A stretch of DNA of 10,463 bases from CAIYHK01 sp964638795 (GCA_964638795.1 CAZXAX010000057.1:1-10463), one strand, 5' to 3'. Positions 1-6,490 are shown, numbered from the stretch's first letter. The notes: generated by a model from the letters alone, not told the origin. Numbers and translations are program-made.

Positions 1-1
1 C

Positions 2-1066
2 TTATTTAAGCCCCGGCTGCAGTGGCACAACGCTGCTCTTGCAGTTGTCAATCGCCTTAACGAAGGGATACGGGTTGACTGGGTCACCACCACCGGGGTG
101 AATCTCAAAGTGGAGGTGGTTGACCGTGGTCTCGCCGGTATCGCCGACTGTTCCGATGATCTGACCTGCAGAGACGCGTGTGCCGACTGCGATGCCGGGA
201 GCGAACTCACGAAGGTGTCCGTAGTAGAAGTAGGTGCCATTGTCGAGTGTGAGACGCAGCGCATTGCCTGACAGCCAATGATCAACAGTGATCTTGCTGA
301 TGGTTCCATCATTTACTGCATAGAGGTAATTGCCAGAGTTGGCGATGATGTCAACACCTTCATGCACGCGGCCACCGGAGCGAGGTGCATGCCAGGTGTC
401 ATCGAACCCGCAATTGCCTTGCACAGGGAAGACCTTCATATGGACTGTCGATGCAAGATCAAAGTAGCTATTCAAGGCTTTCGCAGTGGCTGAGTCGACC
501 TTGCCGGTTTGGGCAAGACCTTTTTTGGCCTGAAATGCTTTGACTGCACTTTGAGTGGCGGGTCCAAAGACGCCGTCAGCTCCACCACTTACGTGGATGC
601 CGGCAATTATCAATGCACTTTGAACGAGTTTTACCTGTTCGCCGGTCTGACCAATTGTTACAACTTTGCTCTCATTGATTCGAGCAGGGGCGACAGGAGC
701 AGCGGGTGACTGGCTTGGACCAAGAAGACCGAGTTTGCGAGCAGTACGACGCGTCAACGTGCCTGAGGTGCGAAGACCAACTTTTTTCTGGAAGGTCTTG
801 AGTGCGGTTTCTGTGGCGGGTCCGAAGATGCCGTCGGCGCCACCAGGCACGGTTATGCCTTTTTGGATCAAAGCGAGCTGCATTTCCCGTACCGCCGAGC
901 TCCGAGTACCAATTCGCAGGCCAACGAAGGAACTTGTCTGAACGCTCTTGGTCTCGGTTGTGGCCGCCGACGCGGTTCCTGCTGTGACCATTAATCCGGC
1001 AGTTGAAACCACTGCAGCGATTGTGATCTTTACGATGTACTTCTTGAGTTGGCTTTGTGTGGACAT
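2..1066 (-). CDS. Secreted M23 peptidase with two peptidoglycan-binding domains
   Basis: This gene encodes a 354-residue exported zinc endopeptidase that probably cuts peptide bonds in peptidoglycan outside the membrane. Residues 1-34 look like a Sec signal peptide: basic QLKKY, a hydrophobic core, then a TASA cleavage site. Two PG_binding_1 repeats follow at about 50-112 and 134-197, each with the core GGADGxFGPAT. The M23 (LytM/Gly-Gly endopeptidase-like) domain spans about 212-335. It has HEGVD (H235, D239) and HLHFE (H317, H319), the expected zinc and catalytic residues, plus YGHL (H284). All key residues are present, so it should be active; many M23 proteins act instead as amidase activators, but those usually lose these residues. 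An upstream in-frame ATG at 1117 would add 17 residues before the signal peptide. I chose 1066 because AAAGGGAG lies 6 nt before it. It is divergent from ctaA and its stop TAA is at the window edge. Confidence 0.93.
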   Translation of the reverse strand: MSTQSQLKKYIVKITIAAVVSTAGLMVTAGTASAATTETKSVQTSSFVGLRIGTRSSAVREMQLALIQKGITVPGGADGIFGPATETALKTFQKKVGLRTSGTLTRRTARKLGLLGPSQSPAAPVAPARINESKVVTIGQTGEQVKLVQSALIIAGIHVSGGADGVFGPATQSAVKAFQAKKGLAQTGKVDSATAKALNSYFDLASTVHMKVFPVQGNCGFDDTWHAPRSGGRVHEGVDIIANSGNYLYAVNDGTISKITVDHWLSGNALRLTLDNGTYFYYGHLREFAPGIAVGTRVSAGQIIGTVGDTGETTVNHLHFEIHPGGGDPVNPYPFVKAIDNCKSSVVPLQPGLK

Positions 1067-1072
1067 TGCTGG

Positions 1073-1080
1073 CTCCCTTT
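1073..1080 (-). promoter_or_regulatory. Ribosome binding site fixing the M23 peptidase start
   Basis: Read on the minus strand this is AAAGGGAG, 6 nt before the ATG at 1066. It favours that start over the longer in-frame start at 1117. The GGGAG can pair with CTCCC just upstream (1088-1092) across a 10-nt loop; five pairs alone would be a weak block to translation. Confidence 0.7.
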
Positions 1081-1168
1081 GAGATTCGGGAGAGGTATCG
1101 GCGGTCCACGGCGCCACTTAAGAGATTTCTCACGGAAAATATTTAGACAACCACGGAGAGTGAGATAA

Positions 1169-1270
1169 ATGACCGAAAAAGAGGGTTTTCGCACAATCTG
1201 CGGTTATCCGCAAAAGTTGGAAATAGCCCAAGAGGGCGGAGAGGCCCCAAAATGCCCAGGATTACCCTGA
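1169..1270 (+). CDS. Possible 33-codon leader ORF overlapping the ctaA start
   Basis: An ATG at 1169 opens a 33-codon frame that ends at TGA 1268-1270, which is 16 nt inside ctaA in another frame. GGAGAG at 1155-1160 lies 8 nt before the ATG, a good ribosome binding site. The peptide begins MTEKEGFRTICGYPQ, has two cysteines (C11, C29) and no membrane segment. The ctaA ribosome binding site (1238-1244) lies inside it, so a ribosome reading this frame would cross the ctaA start and stop just beyond. This arrangement could couple the two translations. Frames this short arise by chance, and I recognise no known leader peptide, so I hold it as a candidate only. Confidence 0.25.
   Translation: MTEKEGFRTICGYPQKLEIAQEGGEAPKCPGLP
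1199..1212. repeat. Perfect inverted repeat in the ctaA leader
   Basis: TGCGG-TTAT-CCGCA is a perfect 5-bp inverted repeat with a 4-nt spacer, about 40 bp before the ctaA start. It could be an operator for a dimeric regulator or a small RNA hairpin inside the possible leader ORF. No known operator is recognised. Confidence 0.35.
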
Positions 1271-2163
1271 GACAGTTCAATGTTCTGGCCAAGGTCAGTC
1301 TGTTTTTTATTGTCGGAATTGTCATCACTGGCGCGGCCGTTCGCCTTACGGGCTCGGGTCTTGGATGTACAGATTGGCCACGGTGCAACGAGAGCAAGTT
1401 CGTCGACGTTTCCACTCACCACGGGCGGATTGAGCAAGTCAATCGACTTTTTACTGGCGTGGTTGGGGTGGCGGTGATTCTGGCCATGATCGGCGCACAA
1501 CGTTTGGTGACCCCAATACGACGATTGCGAATTCTTGGCGGGCTTCTTGTGCTGGGAGTTCTAGGTCAGGTTGTGCTCGGTGGAATCGTCGTGCTCACTG
1601 GTCTTAATCCATTTGCGAACATGGGACACTTCGCTTTGTCGATGTTCTTGGTCGGAGTCAATGTTGCTTTGGTGGTCGGCTCTGAATCGGTCACTGCAAA
1701 ATCAACAATGCGCATTCGACGCGACCTCAATGTTTTGGTTTTTCTACTTACCGCAGTGTTGGTAGCCGGAATGGTGGTGACGGGATCGGGGCCACATGCT
1801 GGCGATGAAGAAGCTGTTCGATTCGGGGTGGCTATCGAGACAGCCACGCGAGCGCATTCTGTGTTGGTCTGGATTACCTTGGCTTGGCTCGTATTCATGC
1901 TTATGAGATTTCGTAAATCTCGTGAAGGTGGGTCGTGGTTTGAATCGCGAATCAATCAACTCACAGTCATTCTCTTGGCACAAGGTGCAGTTGGGTACTG
2001 GCAGTATTTCACCGATGTTCCAGCGGGACTCGTAGCGGTGCATATCGCCCTCGCAACTGTTCTTTGGGCGATTGTGATTCGTTTTTGGATTGAGTCAGGA
2101 ACCGCTTGCGGCTCGGAAGAGGCGATCCCTGATGGCCAAACCAATTCCGTGAGCAACCGGTAG
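1252..2163 (+). CDS. ctaA: Heme A synthase (COX15/CtaA family)
   Basis: This is a 303-residue polytopic membrane protein that oxidises the C8 methyl of heme O to give heme A for aa3-type cytochrome c oxidase. About eight membrane helices are visible (roughly 12-32, 67-85, 93-115, 122-143, 160-180, 201-220, 236-254, 258-280). Family marks are TGAAVRLTGSGLGC, the cysteine pair C39/C45 in CTDWPRC, HGRIEQVNR with H57 and E61, and further histidines H126, H202 and H264 at the heme-ligand positions. The second cysteine pair of Bacillus CtaA is absent. The ATG at 1252 follows GGAGAGG (1238-1244) by 7 nt. That site sits in the loop of a 4-bp GGGC/GCCC hairpin (1234-1247). The soluble tail after residue 280 is not conserved family sequence; it runs 69 bp into the 3' end of sua5 on the other strand. 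No other oxidase-assembly gene is present here. Confidence 0.92.
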   Translation: MPRITLRQFNVLAKVSLFFIVGIVITGAAVRLTGSGLGCTDWPRCNESKFVDVSTHHGRIEQVNRLFTGVVGVAVILAMIGAQRLVTPIRRLRILGGLLVLGVLGQVVLGGIVVLTGLNPFANMGHFALSMFLVGVNVALVVGSESVTAKSTMRIRRDLNVLVFLLTAVLVAGMVVTGSGPHAGDEEAVRFGVAIETATRAHSVLVWITLAWLVFMLMRFRKSREGGSWFESRINQLTVILLAQGAVGYWQYFTDVPAGLVAVHIALATVLWAIVIRFWIESGTACGSEEAIPDGQTNSVSNR

Positions 2164-3006
2164 GACCACTACCGCCACCGCAATGTTGTCGTCATCACAT
2201 TTACGCAGGTCTGCGTACAGATTGTGTGCGAATAGTTCAAGTTGATCTTGATAGTCGATTAAACGACTCATGCTCCCCACAGACTTGAGCTCAGCAATGA
2301 GCTCTTCGGCTTGGGTTGACTCGTCAACGAGTCGAACTTCGCAACGCGGCGCATAATGAGATTCGAGAGTTCCTGGTGCTGGCGTGTCAGAAATCCCGCT
2401 TACGCTCCCAAGCAAAGATTCAACTTGTTCAGCTGTGATCGCGCCTGATCTGAGAATCGCCACAGGGTTGACCGTGCAATCAACAATGGTTGATTCAAGG
2501 CCAACTTCGCACGCTCCACCATCAAGCACCACTGATACTGCGTCTCCCAGATCAGCGATTACGTGGTCGGCGGTAGTTGGGCTCACGTGACCAAACAGAT
2601 TCGCTGATGGTGCGGCAATGGGCTTACCGCTTTGGAGCAGGAGTTCACGTGTGAGTGGATGCTTTGGACTCCGTAGCGCAATGGTGGGATGGCCACCTGA
2701 TGCGGCTTCGCAGATATCAGGCCGACGATGAAGAACGATGGTCAATGGACCCGGCCAAAAATGCTCGGCAAGACGTGATGCTGAAGAGGGGACTGAAGTC
2801 ACTAGTGGGGTTATGTCGTCTATTGAGTAAACGTGAACGATTAGCGGATGTGATTTAGGTCGGCCTTTTACTACAAAAATTTTTCTTACAGCTGTGTCGT
2901 TGGTTGCATCGGCACCCAATCCATAAACAGTCTCCGTTGGAATCGCTACAAGATCGCCGGCGACTATCGCGGCGGCTGCGACTGCAGGGTCTTTGCTTCT
3001 AATCAC
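2095..3006 (-). CDS. sua5: L-threonylcarbamoyladenylate synthase (Sua5/YwlC type)
   Basis: This enzyme makes threonylcarbamoyl-AMP from threonine, bicarbonate and ATP, the first step of t6A37 modification of tRNAs that read ANN codons. It acts in the cytoplasm and hands the intermediate to the TsaD complex. The 303 residues show the YrdC domain (about 8-195) with PTETVYGLGA (23-32), KGRP (47-50), PSAN (133-136) and GLESTIVD (169-176). A linker with PGTLESHYAP (211-220) leads into a C-terminal Sua5 domain, so this is the long Sua5 form rather than the short TsaC. The end, GIGLAIRDRLFRAASG, matches the usual family C-terminus, which supports this frame in the overlap with ctaA. The start is GTG at 3006, overlapping the upstream hydrolase stop by 4 nt (GTGA). 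There is no strong ribosome binding site, so translation is probably coupled. Confidence 0.93.
   Translation of the reverse strand: MIRSKDPAVAAAAIVAGDLVAIPTETVYGLGADATNDTAVRKIFVVKGRPKSHPLIVHVYSIDDITPLVTSVPSSASRLAEHFWPGPLTIVLHRRPDICEAASGGHPTIALRSPKHPLTRELLLQSGKPIAAPSANLFGHVSPTTADHVIADLGDAVSVVLDGGACEVGLESTIVDCTVNPVAILRSGAITAEQVESLLGSVSGISDTPAPGTLESHYAPRCEVRLVDESTQAEELIAELKSVGSMSRLIDYQDQLELFAHNLYADLRKCDDDNIAVAVVVLPVAHGIGLAIRDRLFRAASGS
2158..2174 (+). terminator. Hairpin at the ctaA stop codon, candidate terminator
   Basis: CGGTAG-GACCA-CTACCG is a perfect 6-bp stem with a 5-nt loop. The ctaA TAG stop is the last three bases of the left arm. No U-tract follows, so it is not a classical intrinsic terminator, although actinobacteria are reported to use hairpins without U-tracts. 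It lies within sua5 on the opposite strand, so it may also arise by chance from codon content. Confidence 0.3.
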
Positions 3007-3704
3007 TCTTCGGTCTCAAGGAATTGAAGGAGCGCATCGATGAAACCGAAATCTTCAGTGGTTGCAAAGTGGTCAACGCCTTTGAGAATCTTGAGTTCAC
3101 CATTTGGGAAAGCGGCAGCGAGCCGATCCGCAGGATGGGCTTCGTCCTTGTCGCCGATCACCACCAGAACGCGCCCCTGAAAGTGGGCTAGTTGCTCTGG
3201 CTTAATAGGGGGCCGTTCAGGACGCATGAAGAATGCGGCTAGAGCATCTATATCGTTGCCATTCTGTTTCGCATAGTGCCCAAATTGCCGTGCGTATTTA
3301 TCTTCCGGATCTGCTTGACCCTTGATGCCGGCCGCAATTCGCTCGCGGTGGGTGCTTGGTTGGACTTCAAAGATTCCGTTTCCGATTCCAGCCAGCACTA
3401 CTGAGTGAAATGGCTTAGGGTCCCGCAGTATTGCGCCAAGCAGTGTGATTGCTCCCATCGAGAATCCAACTGCATCCACGGTCTCGTGGTCACTGATTGC
3501 CTCGTAGAGCCGCGTGGTCATGTCGCTATAAGCGTCAGGCTCATGGGGTTTTGGGGCGGTCCCATGACCAAGAAGATCAACACCAATAACGGGTCTGCCG
3601 ATATCTCGCACAAGCTGCGCAACACCGGGCTTTTCCCAGGTGGCGTCAAACGAGCCAGCAAACCCGTGAATCATTGCTACGGGACGATTTTCGGCGGTCT
3701 GCAC
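3003..3704 (-). CDS. Alpha/beta hydrolase, substrate unknown
   Basis: This is a 233-residue cytoplasmic alpha/beta-hydrolase fold protein with no signal peptide or membrane segment. The oxyanion motif HGF is at 13-15, the nucleophile elbow GFSMGA gives S82, the likely acid is D185 or D187 in GDKDEAH, and the base is H212 in GVDHFAT. All catalytic residues are in place, so it should be an active esterase, lipase or related hydrolase. The substrate cannot be read from the sequence; the short cap around 110-165 is of the MhpC/RutD-like type. The start is GTG at 3704. A later ATG (3674) would cut into the first strand just before HGF and is unlikely. It is the first gene of a two-gene unit with sua5 through a GTGA overlap, and is divergent from guaB1 with only 49 bp between starts. 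The pairing with sua5 does not by itself imply a role in tRNA modification. Confidence 0.85.
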   Translation of the reverse strand: MQTAENRPVAMIHGFAGSFDATWEKPGVAQLVRDIGRPVIGVDLLGHGTAPKPHEPDAYSDMTTRLYEAISDHETVDAVGFSMGAITLLGAILRDPKPFHSVVLAGIGNGIFEVQPSTHRERIAAGIKGQADPEDKYARQFGHYAKQNGNDIDALAAFFMRPERPPIKPEQLAHFQGRVLVVIGDKDEAHPADRLAAAFPNGELKILKGVDHFATTEDFGFIDALLQFLETEE

Positions 3705-3716
3705 GTCTGAAACCGT

Positions 3717-3722
3717 ACCCTA
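3717..3722 (-). promoter_or_regulatory. Candidate -10 box for the hydrolase-sua5 unit
   Basis: The minus strand reads TAGGGT, a TANNNT match ending 12 nt before the GTG at 3704. It would put transcription start only a few bases before the start codon. No clear -35 box is visible. Confidence 0.25.
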
Positions 3723-3738
3723 CGAGCGTCATTAGGCG

Positions 3739-3744
3739 TAGCCT
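3739..3744 (+). promoter_or_regulatory. Candidate -10 box for guaB1, near-leaderless
   Basis: TAGCCT fits TANNNT and ends 9 nt before the guaB1 ATG. With a usual 6-7 nt distance to the transcription start, the mRNA would begin at or just before the ATG. That agrees with the poor ribosome binding site there (AGGG only 2 nt from ATG). Confidence 0.3.
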
Positions 3745-3753
3745 TGCAGGGCT

Positions 3754-5187
3754 ATGAAATTCATTGCAGAAGTGCCCGCGTACGACCTCACGTATAACGA
3801 CGTGTTCATGGTTCCGAGTCTCTCAAGTGTTGGTTCGCGACTAGATGTAGATCTGACAACACCAGACAATCTAGGGACGACTGTGCCAATTGCGGTGGCC
3901 AACATGACCGCAGTCGCAGGCCGACGCATGGCAGAAACAGTCGCACGACGCGGTGGTGTTGCAGTCATGCCGCAGGACATTCCAGTTGACGTCCTTCGCC
4001 AGGTAGTTGATTTTGTGAAATCTCGCCATTGTGTTTTTGACACCCCAATCACGCTCGGACCAACAGCCACTGTTGGTGAGGCATTGAGTCTGATTCACAA
4101 GCGGTCACACGGTGCGGTGGTTGTCGTTGATAATGGCGCACCAATGGGAATTTTCACTGAGCACGATGCTGCAGGATTTGATCGTTTTACCCAATTATCA
4201 AATGTCATGAATCGGGACATCGTGAGTCTCCCTGATTCAGACTCAATTGACGTGATTTTCGACAAGCTCACTGAACACCGCCTGACTTTTGCACCTGTGG
4301 TTTCAGCGGAAGGCGCGTTGGTCGGGTGCATAACCCGTAAGGGTGCTTTGCGAAGCTCGATATACAAACCTGCTGTTGATCAATCTGGGCGTCTGATGAT
4401 TTCTGCAGCGGTAGGCATTAATGCAAACCCTGCTAAGCGGGCTAAGGCTCTGGTTGATATGGGTGTTGATGTGCTTGTTATTGATACCGCACATGGTCAT
4501 CAGGCGAGAATGCTCGCAGCCATTGCCGAAGTGCGAAGTGCATGCCCTGGCATTCCAATCGTGGCTGGCAACATCGTCACAAGCAAGGGGACTCGAGAGC
4601 TCATCGAAGCTGGGGCAGACATTGTGAAGGTGGGCGTGGGTCCTGGTGCAATGTGTACTACGCGAATGATGACCGGAGTGGGCCGACCACAATTCTCAGC
4701 AGTGCTGGAGTGCGCCGCCGAGGCACGTCGTTTGGGTAAGCACGTTTGGGCCGATGGGGGCGTGCGTCACCCTCGCGATGTTGCTTTGGCTCTAGCTGCG
4801 GGTGCAAGCAGTGTGATGTTTGGATCGTGGTTGGCGGGAACCTATGAATCTGCCGCAGACACACTCCGCGACACTGATGGTCGTTTGTATAAAGAATCTT
4901 TTGGAATGGCTTCAAATCGTGCTGTTCGTAATCGAACTCGTGAAGAGTCGCCAATTGAACGTGCACGTAAGGAATTGTTTGAGGAGGGAATCAGCAGTTC
5001 GAGGATGTATTTGTCAGCCGATTCCCCGGGCGTTGAAGACATCATGGACAAGATCGTCGCGGGTGTCCGCTCGGCCTGCACTTACGCAGGTGCCTGCGAT
5101 ATCGAAAGTTTTCATGAACGCGCAGTTGTTGGTGTTCAAAGTGCCGCAGGATATGACGAGGGTCGCCCACAGGGCACAAGTTGGTAA
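3754..5187 (+). CDS. guaB1: GuaB1 family IMPDH-like protein, probable GMP reductase
   Basis: This 477-residue TIM-barrel enzyme with a CBS-domain insert belongs to the IMPDH/GMP reductase family. The N-terminus PAYDLTYNDVF, VANMTAVAGRRMAETVARRGG and the catalytic loop VGVGPGAMCTTRMMTGVG (C301) follow mycobacterial GuaB1 closely. The two CBS motifs occupy about 97-205 and would bind adenine and guanine nucleotides. In place of the IMPDH motif YRGMGS it has YKESFGMAS (379-387), as GuaB1 proteins do. Mycobacterial GuaB1 was shown to be a GMP reductase (GMP to IMP with NADPH, purine salvage) rather than an IMP dehydrogenase, so I infer the same here although databases often name it IMPDH. The length is typical. 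It heads a three-gene unit; its TAA shares one base with the cmk ATG. Confidence 0.93.
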   Translation: MKFIAEVPAYDLTYNDVFMVPSLSSVGSRLDVDLTTPDNLGTTVPIAVANMTAVAGRRMAETVARRGGVAVMPQDIPVDVLRQVVDFVKSRHCVFDTPITLGPTATVGEALSLIHKRSHGAVVVVDNGAPMGIFTEHDAAGFDRFTQLSNVMNRDIVSLPDSDSIDVIFDKLTEHRLTFAPVVSAEGALVGCITRKGALRSSIYKPAVDQSGRLMISAAVGINANPAKRAKALVDMGVDVLVIDTAHGHQARMLAAIAEVRSACPGIPIVAGNIVTSKGTRELIEAGADIVKVGVGPGAMCTTRMMTGVGRPQFSAVLECAAEARRLGKHVWADGGVRHPRDVALALAAGASSVMFGSWLAGTYESAADTLRDTDGRLYKESFGMASNRAVRNRTREESPIERARKELFEEGISSSRMYLSADSPGVEDIMDKIVAGVRSACTYAGACDIESFHERAVVGVQSAAGYDEGRPQGTSW

Positions 5188-5825
5188 TGCGAGTAATTGC
5201 CATTGACGGTCCTGCGGGCGCCGGCAAAAGCACTATTGCCAAGCGACTCGCTTCCCGTGTGGGGCTTGATTACCTAGACACGGGCGCGATGTATCGAGCT
5301 ATCACGTTCAAAGTATTGCGCGAAGATCTCGATCCGGCTGGCAGTGAAGTGGCCGTGGCGGCTCGTGAAGCAACGATTGAGATGGATGGGGCAAGCGTCA
5401 TTGTCGATGGTGTAGATGCAACTGCTGCGATCCGAAGTCCGGAAGTTACGTCACAGGTGAGCATTGTTGCTGCCAACTCACAAGTCCGCGAAGCGCTACG
5501 TGCACAACAACGAAAGTGGGCTGAGCGGATGGGGGGCGGAGTCCTCGAAGGCCGGGATATTGGTACGGTCGTTTTTCCCGACGCTGTGATGAAGGTTTTC
5601 TTAACCGCTTCGCCAGCGGTTCGTGCGTCACGAAGGGTTGCGGAGTTAGGGGGCGACCTCAAGGAAATTGAGGCACAGATCCGTGCCCGTGATGAACTGG
5701 ACAGTTCAAGGTCAGATAGCCCTTTGCGGCACGACGACGACTATTTGTTCCTTGATACGACTGAAATGGATATTGACGAGGTTGTTGATCGCTTGCATCG
5801 CGAATACGTAAAAAGGATCAATTAA
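5187..5825 (+). CDS. cmk: Cytidylate kinase
   Basis: This enzyme phosphorylates CMP and dCMP with ATP, supplying CDP and dCDP and, after further phosphorylation, CTP and dCTP. The 212 residues are close to the usual length. Visible motifs are the P-loop GPAGAGKS (8-15), DTGAMYRA (31-38), EGRDIGTVVFPDA (121-133) and the lid/arginine region RARDELDSSRSDSPL (166-180). The strand DDYLFLDTT (184-192) closes the fold. I chose the ATG at 5187, which shares a base with the guaB1 stop (TAATG), the same junction type as cmk-plsC. A TTG at 5181 would add two residues and has better spacing to AGGG at 5171-5174, so it cannot be excluded. In many actinobacteria cmk is followed by der; that gene is not here, and plsC takes its place. 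Confidence 0.93.
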   Translation: MRVIAIDGPAGAGKSTIAKRLASRVGLDYLDTGAMYRAITFKVLREDLDPAGSEVAVAAREATIEMDGASVIVDGVDATAAIRSPEVTSQVSIVAANSQVREALRAQQRKWAERMGGGVLEGRDIGTVVFPDAVMKVFLTASPAVRASRRVAELGGDLKEIEAQIRARDELDSSRSDSPLRHDDDYLFLDTTEMDIDEVVDRLHREYVKRIN

Positions 5826-6490
5826 TGAGCCAAGTTGACTCGTTCATGGTTGGATCATCTCTGCCAGCGAGAGGTTTCTACATCTTTGGTCGTTCCGTGG
5901 TCGTTGGCATTACACGTTTGCTGTGTCGCCCAACCGTGATTGGTGGCGAAAAGATCCCGGCTGATGGCGCATTTGTTCTCGCCCCAGTCCACAGGTCATA
6001 TATCGATACTCCACTTGCAGCGGCTGTGACACGGCGGCGGTTGCGTTTTATGGGTAAAGACTCCATGTGGAAATTTCGCCCCTTCGGGTGGGTCTTGTCT
6101 GCGCTTGGAGCGTTTCCTGTAACGCGAGGCACCGCAGATCGCGAGGCACTTAAGCGCTGCGTAGCTGTGCTGGAAGGCGGCGACCCCCTCGTGCTTTTTC
6201 CTGAAGGGGAGCGTAAGGATGGGCCAGTAGTTCAGCAGTTGTTTGACGGCGCTGCATTCGTTGCCATCAAAGCCGGTGTGCCGATCATTCCTCTTGGAAT
6301 AGGGGGATCAGATAGAGCTTGGTCACGTGGCAAAAAACTTCCACGTTTCGCCAAGTGTGTGCTTATAGTCGGCGATCCTATTCAGACCTCGGTGAACGAC
6401 AATGGCAAGGTGGCGCGCTCAAATGTGCGCGAGCTCACATCAGCTCTGCACATCGAATTGCAAAGACTCTACGACGAAGCGCGGAGATGA
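5825..6490 (+). CDS. plsC: 1-acyl-sn-glycerol-3-phosphate acyltransferase (PlsC family)
   Basis: This PlsC/LPLAT family protein probably moves an acyl chain onto lysophosphatidic acid to make phosphatidic acid at the inner face of the membrane. The 221 residues carry all four family blocks: HRSYID (H56, D61; the HX4D catalytic pair), FPVTRG (97-102), FPEGER (125-130) and VPIIPLGIGG (152-161). There is no clear membrane helix; an amphipathic N-terminus (about 15-34) may attach it. Family members also act on other acyl acceptors, so the substrate is inferred. The ATG shares a base with the cmk stop (TAATG) and follows AAAAGGA with 7 nt spacing, so it has its own good ribosome binding site. Its last 22 bp overlap the 3' end of the M18 peptidase gene on the other strand. 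Confidence 0.88.
   Translation: MSQVDSFMVGSSLPARGFYIFGRSVVVGITRLLCRPTVIGGEKIPADGAFVLAPVHRSYIDTPLAAAVTRRRLRFMGKDSMWKFRPFGWVLSALGAFPVTRGTADREALKRCVAVLEGGDPLVLFPEGERKDGPVVQQLFDGAAFVAIKAGVPIIPLGIGGSDRAWSRGKKLPRFAKCVLIVGDPIQTSVNDNGKVARSNVRELTSALHIELQRLYDEARR

Larger units (their letters stand above)
1067..1251. other. Divergent intergenic region between M23 peptidase and ctaA
   Basis: These 185 bp must hold promoters for both flanking genes, but I see no convincing -35/-10 pair on either strand. The best weak candidates lie in the AT-rich stretch around 1118-1147 (TTAAGA then TATTTA for the plus strand; TTGTCT then AATCTC for the minus strand). The region also holds a perfect inverted repeat (1199-1212) and a possible short leader ORF (1169-1270). 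I compared the peptidase leader with the ydaO/c-di-AMP riboswitch, which often precedes cell-wall hydrolase genes in actinobacteria, and did not find its conserved blocks. Confidence 0.5.

Noticed and set aside
515..844. DNA direct repeat inside the M23 gene
   Set aside because: The two similar stretches (773-844 and 515-586) are the cores of two homologous peptidoglycan-binding domains, so they are an ordinary domain duplication, not a separate repeat element.
1067..1117. Longer M23 peptidase with a start at 1117
   Set aside because: It adds 17 polar residues in front of a normal signal peptide, and the good ribosome binding site lies between this start and the one at 1066.
672..1133. 153-codon minus-strand frame overlapping the M23 gene
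   Set aside because: It is a frame-shifted reading of the peptidoglycan-binding repeat and signal peptide region, very rich in Arg, His and Ser.
1067..1251. ydaO/c-di-AMP riboswitch before the M23 peptidase
   Set aside because: The conserved blocks of that riboswitch could not be found in the minus-strand leader; only a short CCGAATC-like match is present.
1566..1955. 129-codon minus-strand frame opposite ctaA
   Set aside because: It is a shadow of the hydrophobic helices of CtaA and is rich in Thr, Ser and Pro with no domain.
4820..5206. 128-codon plus-strand frame inside guaB1
   Set aside because: It is an out-of-frame reading of conserved guaB1 sequence with no recognisable domain.
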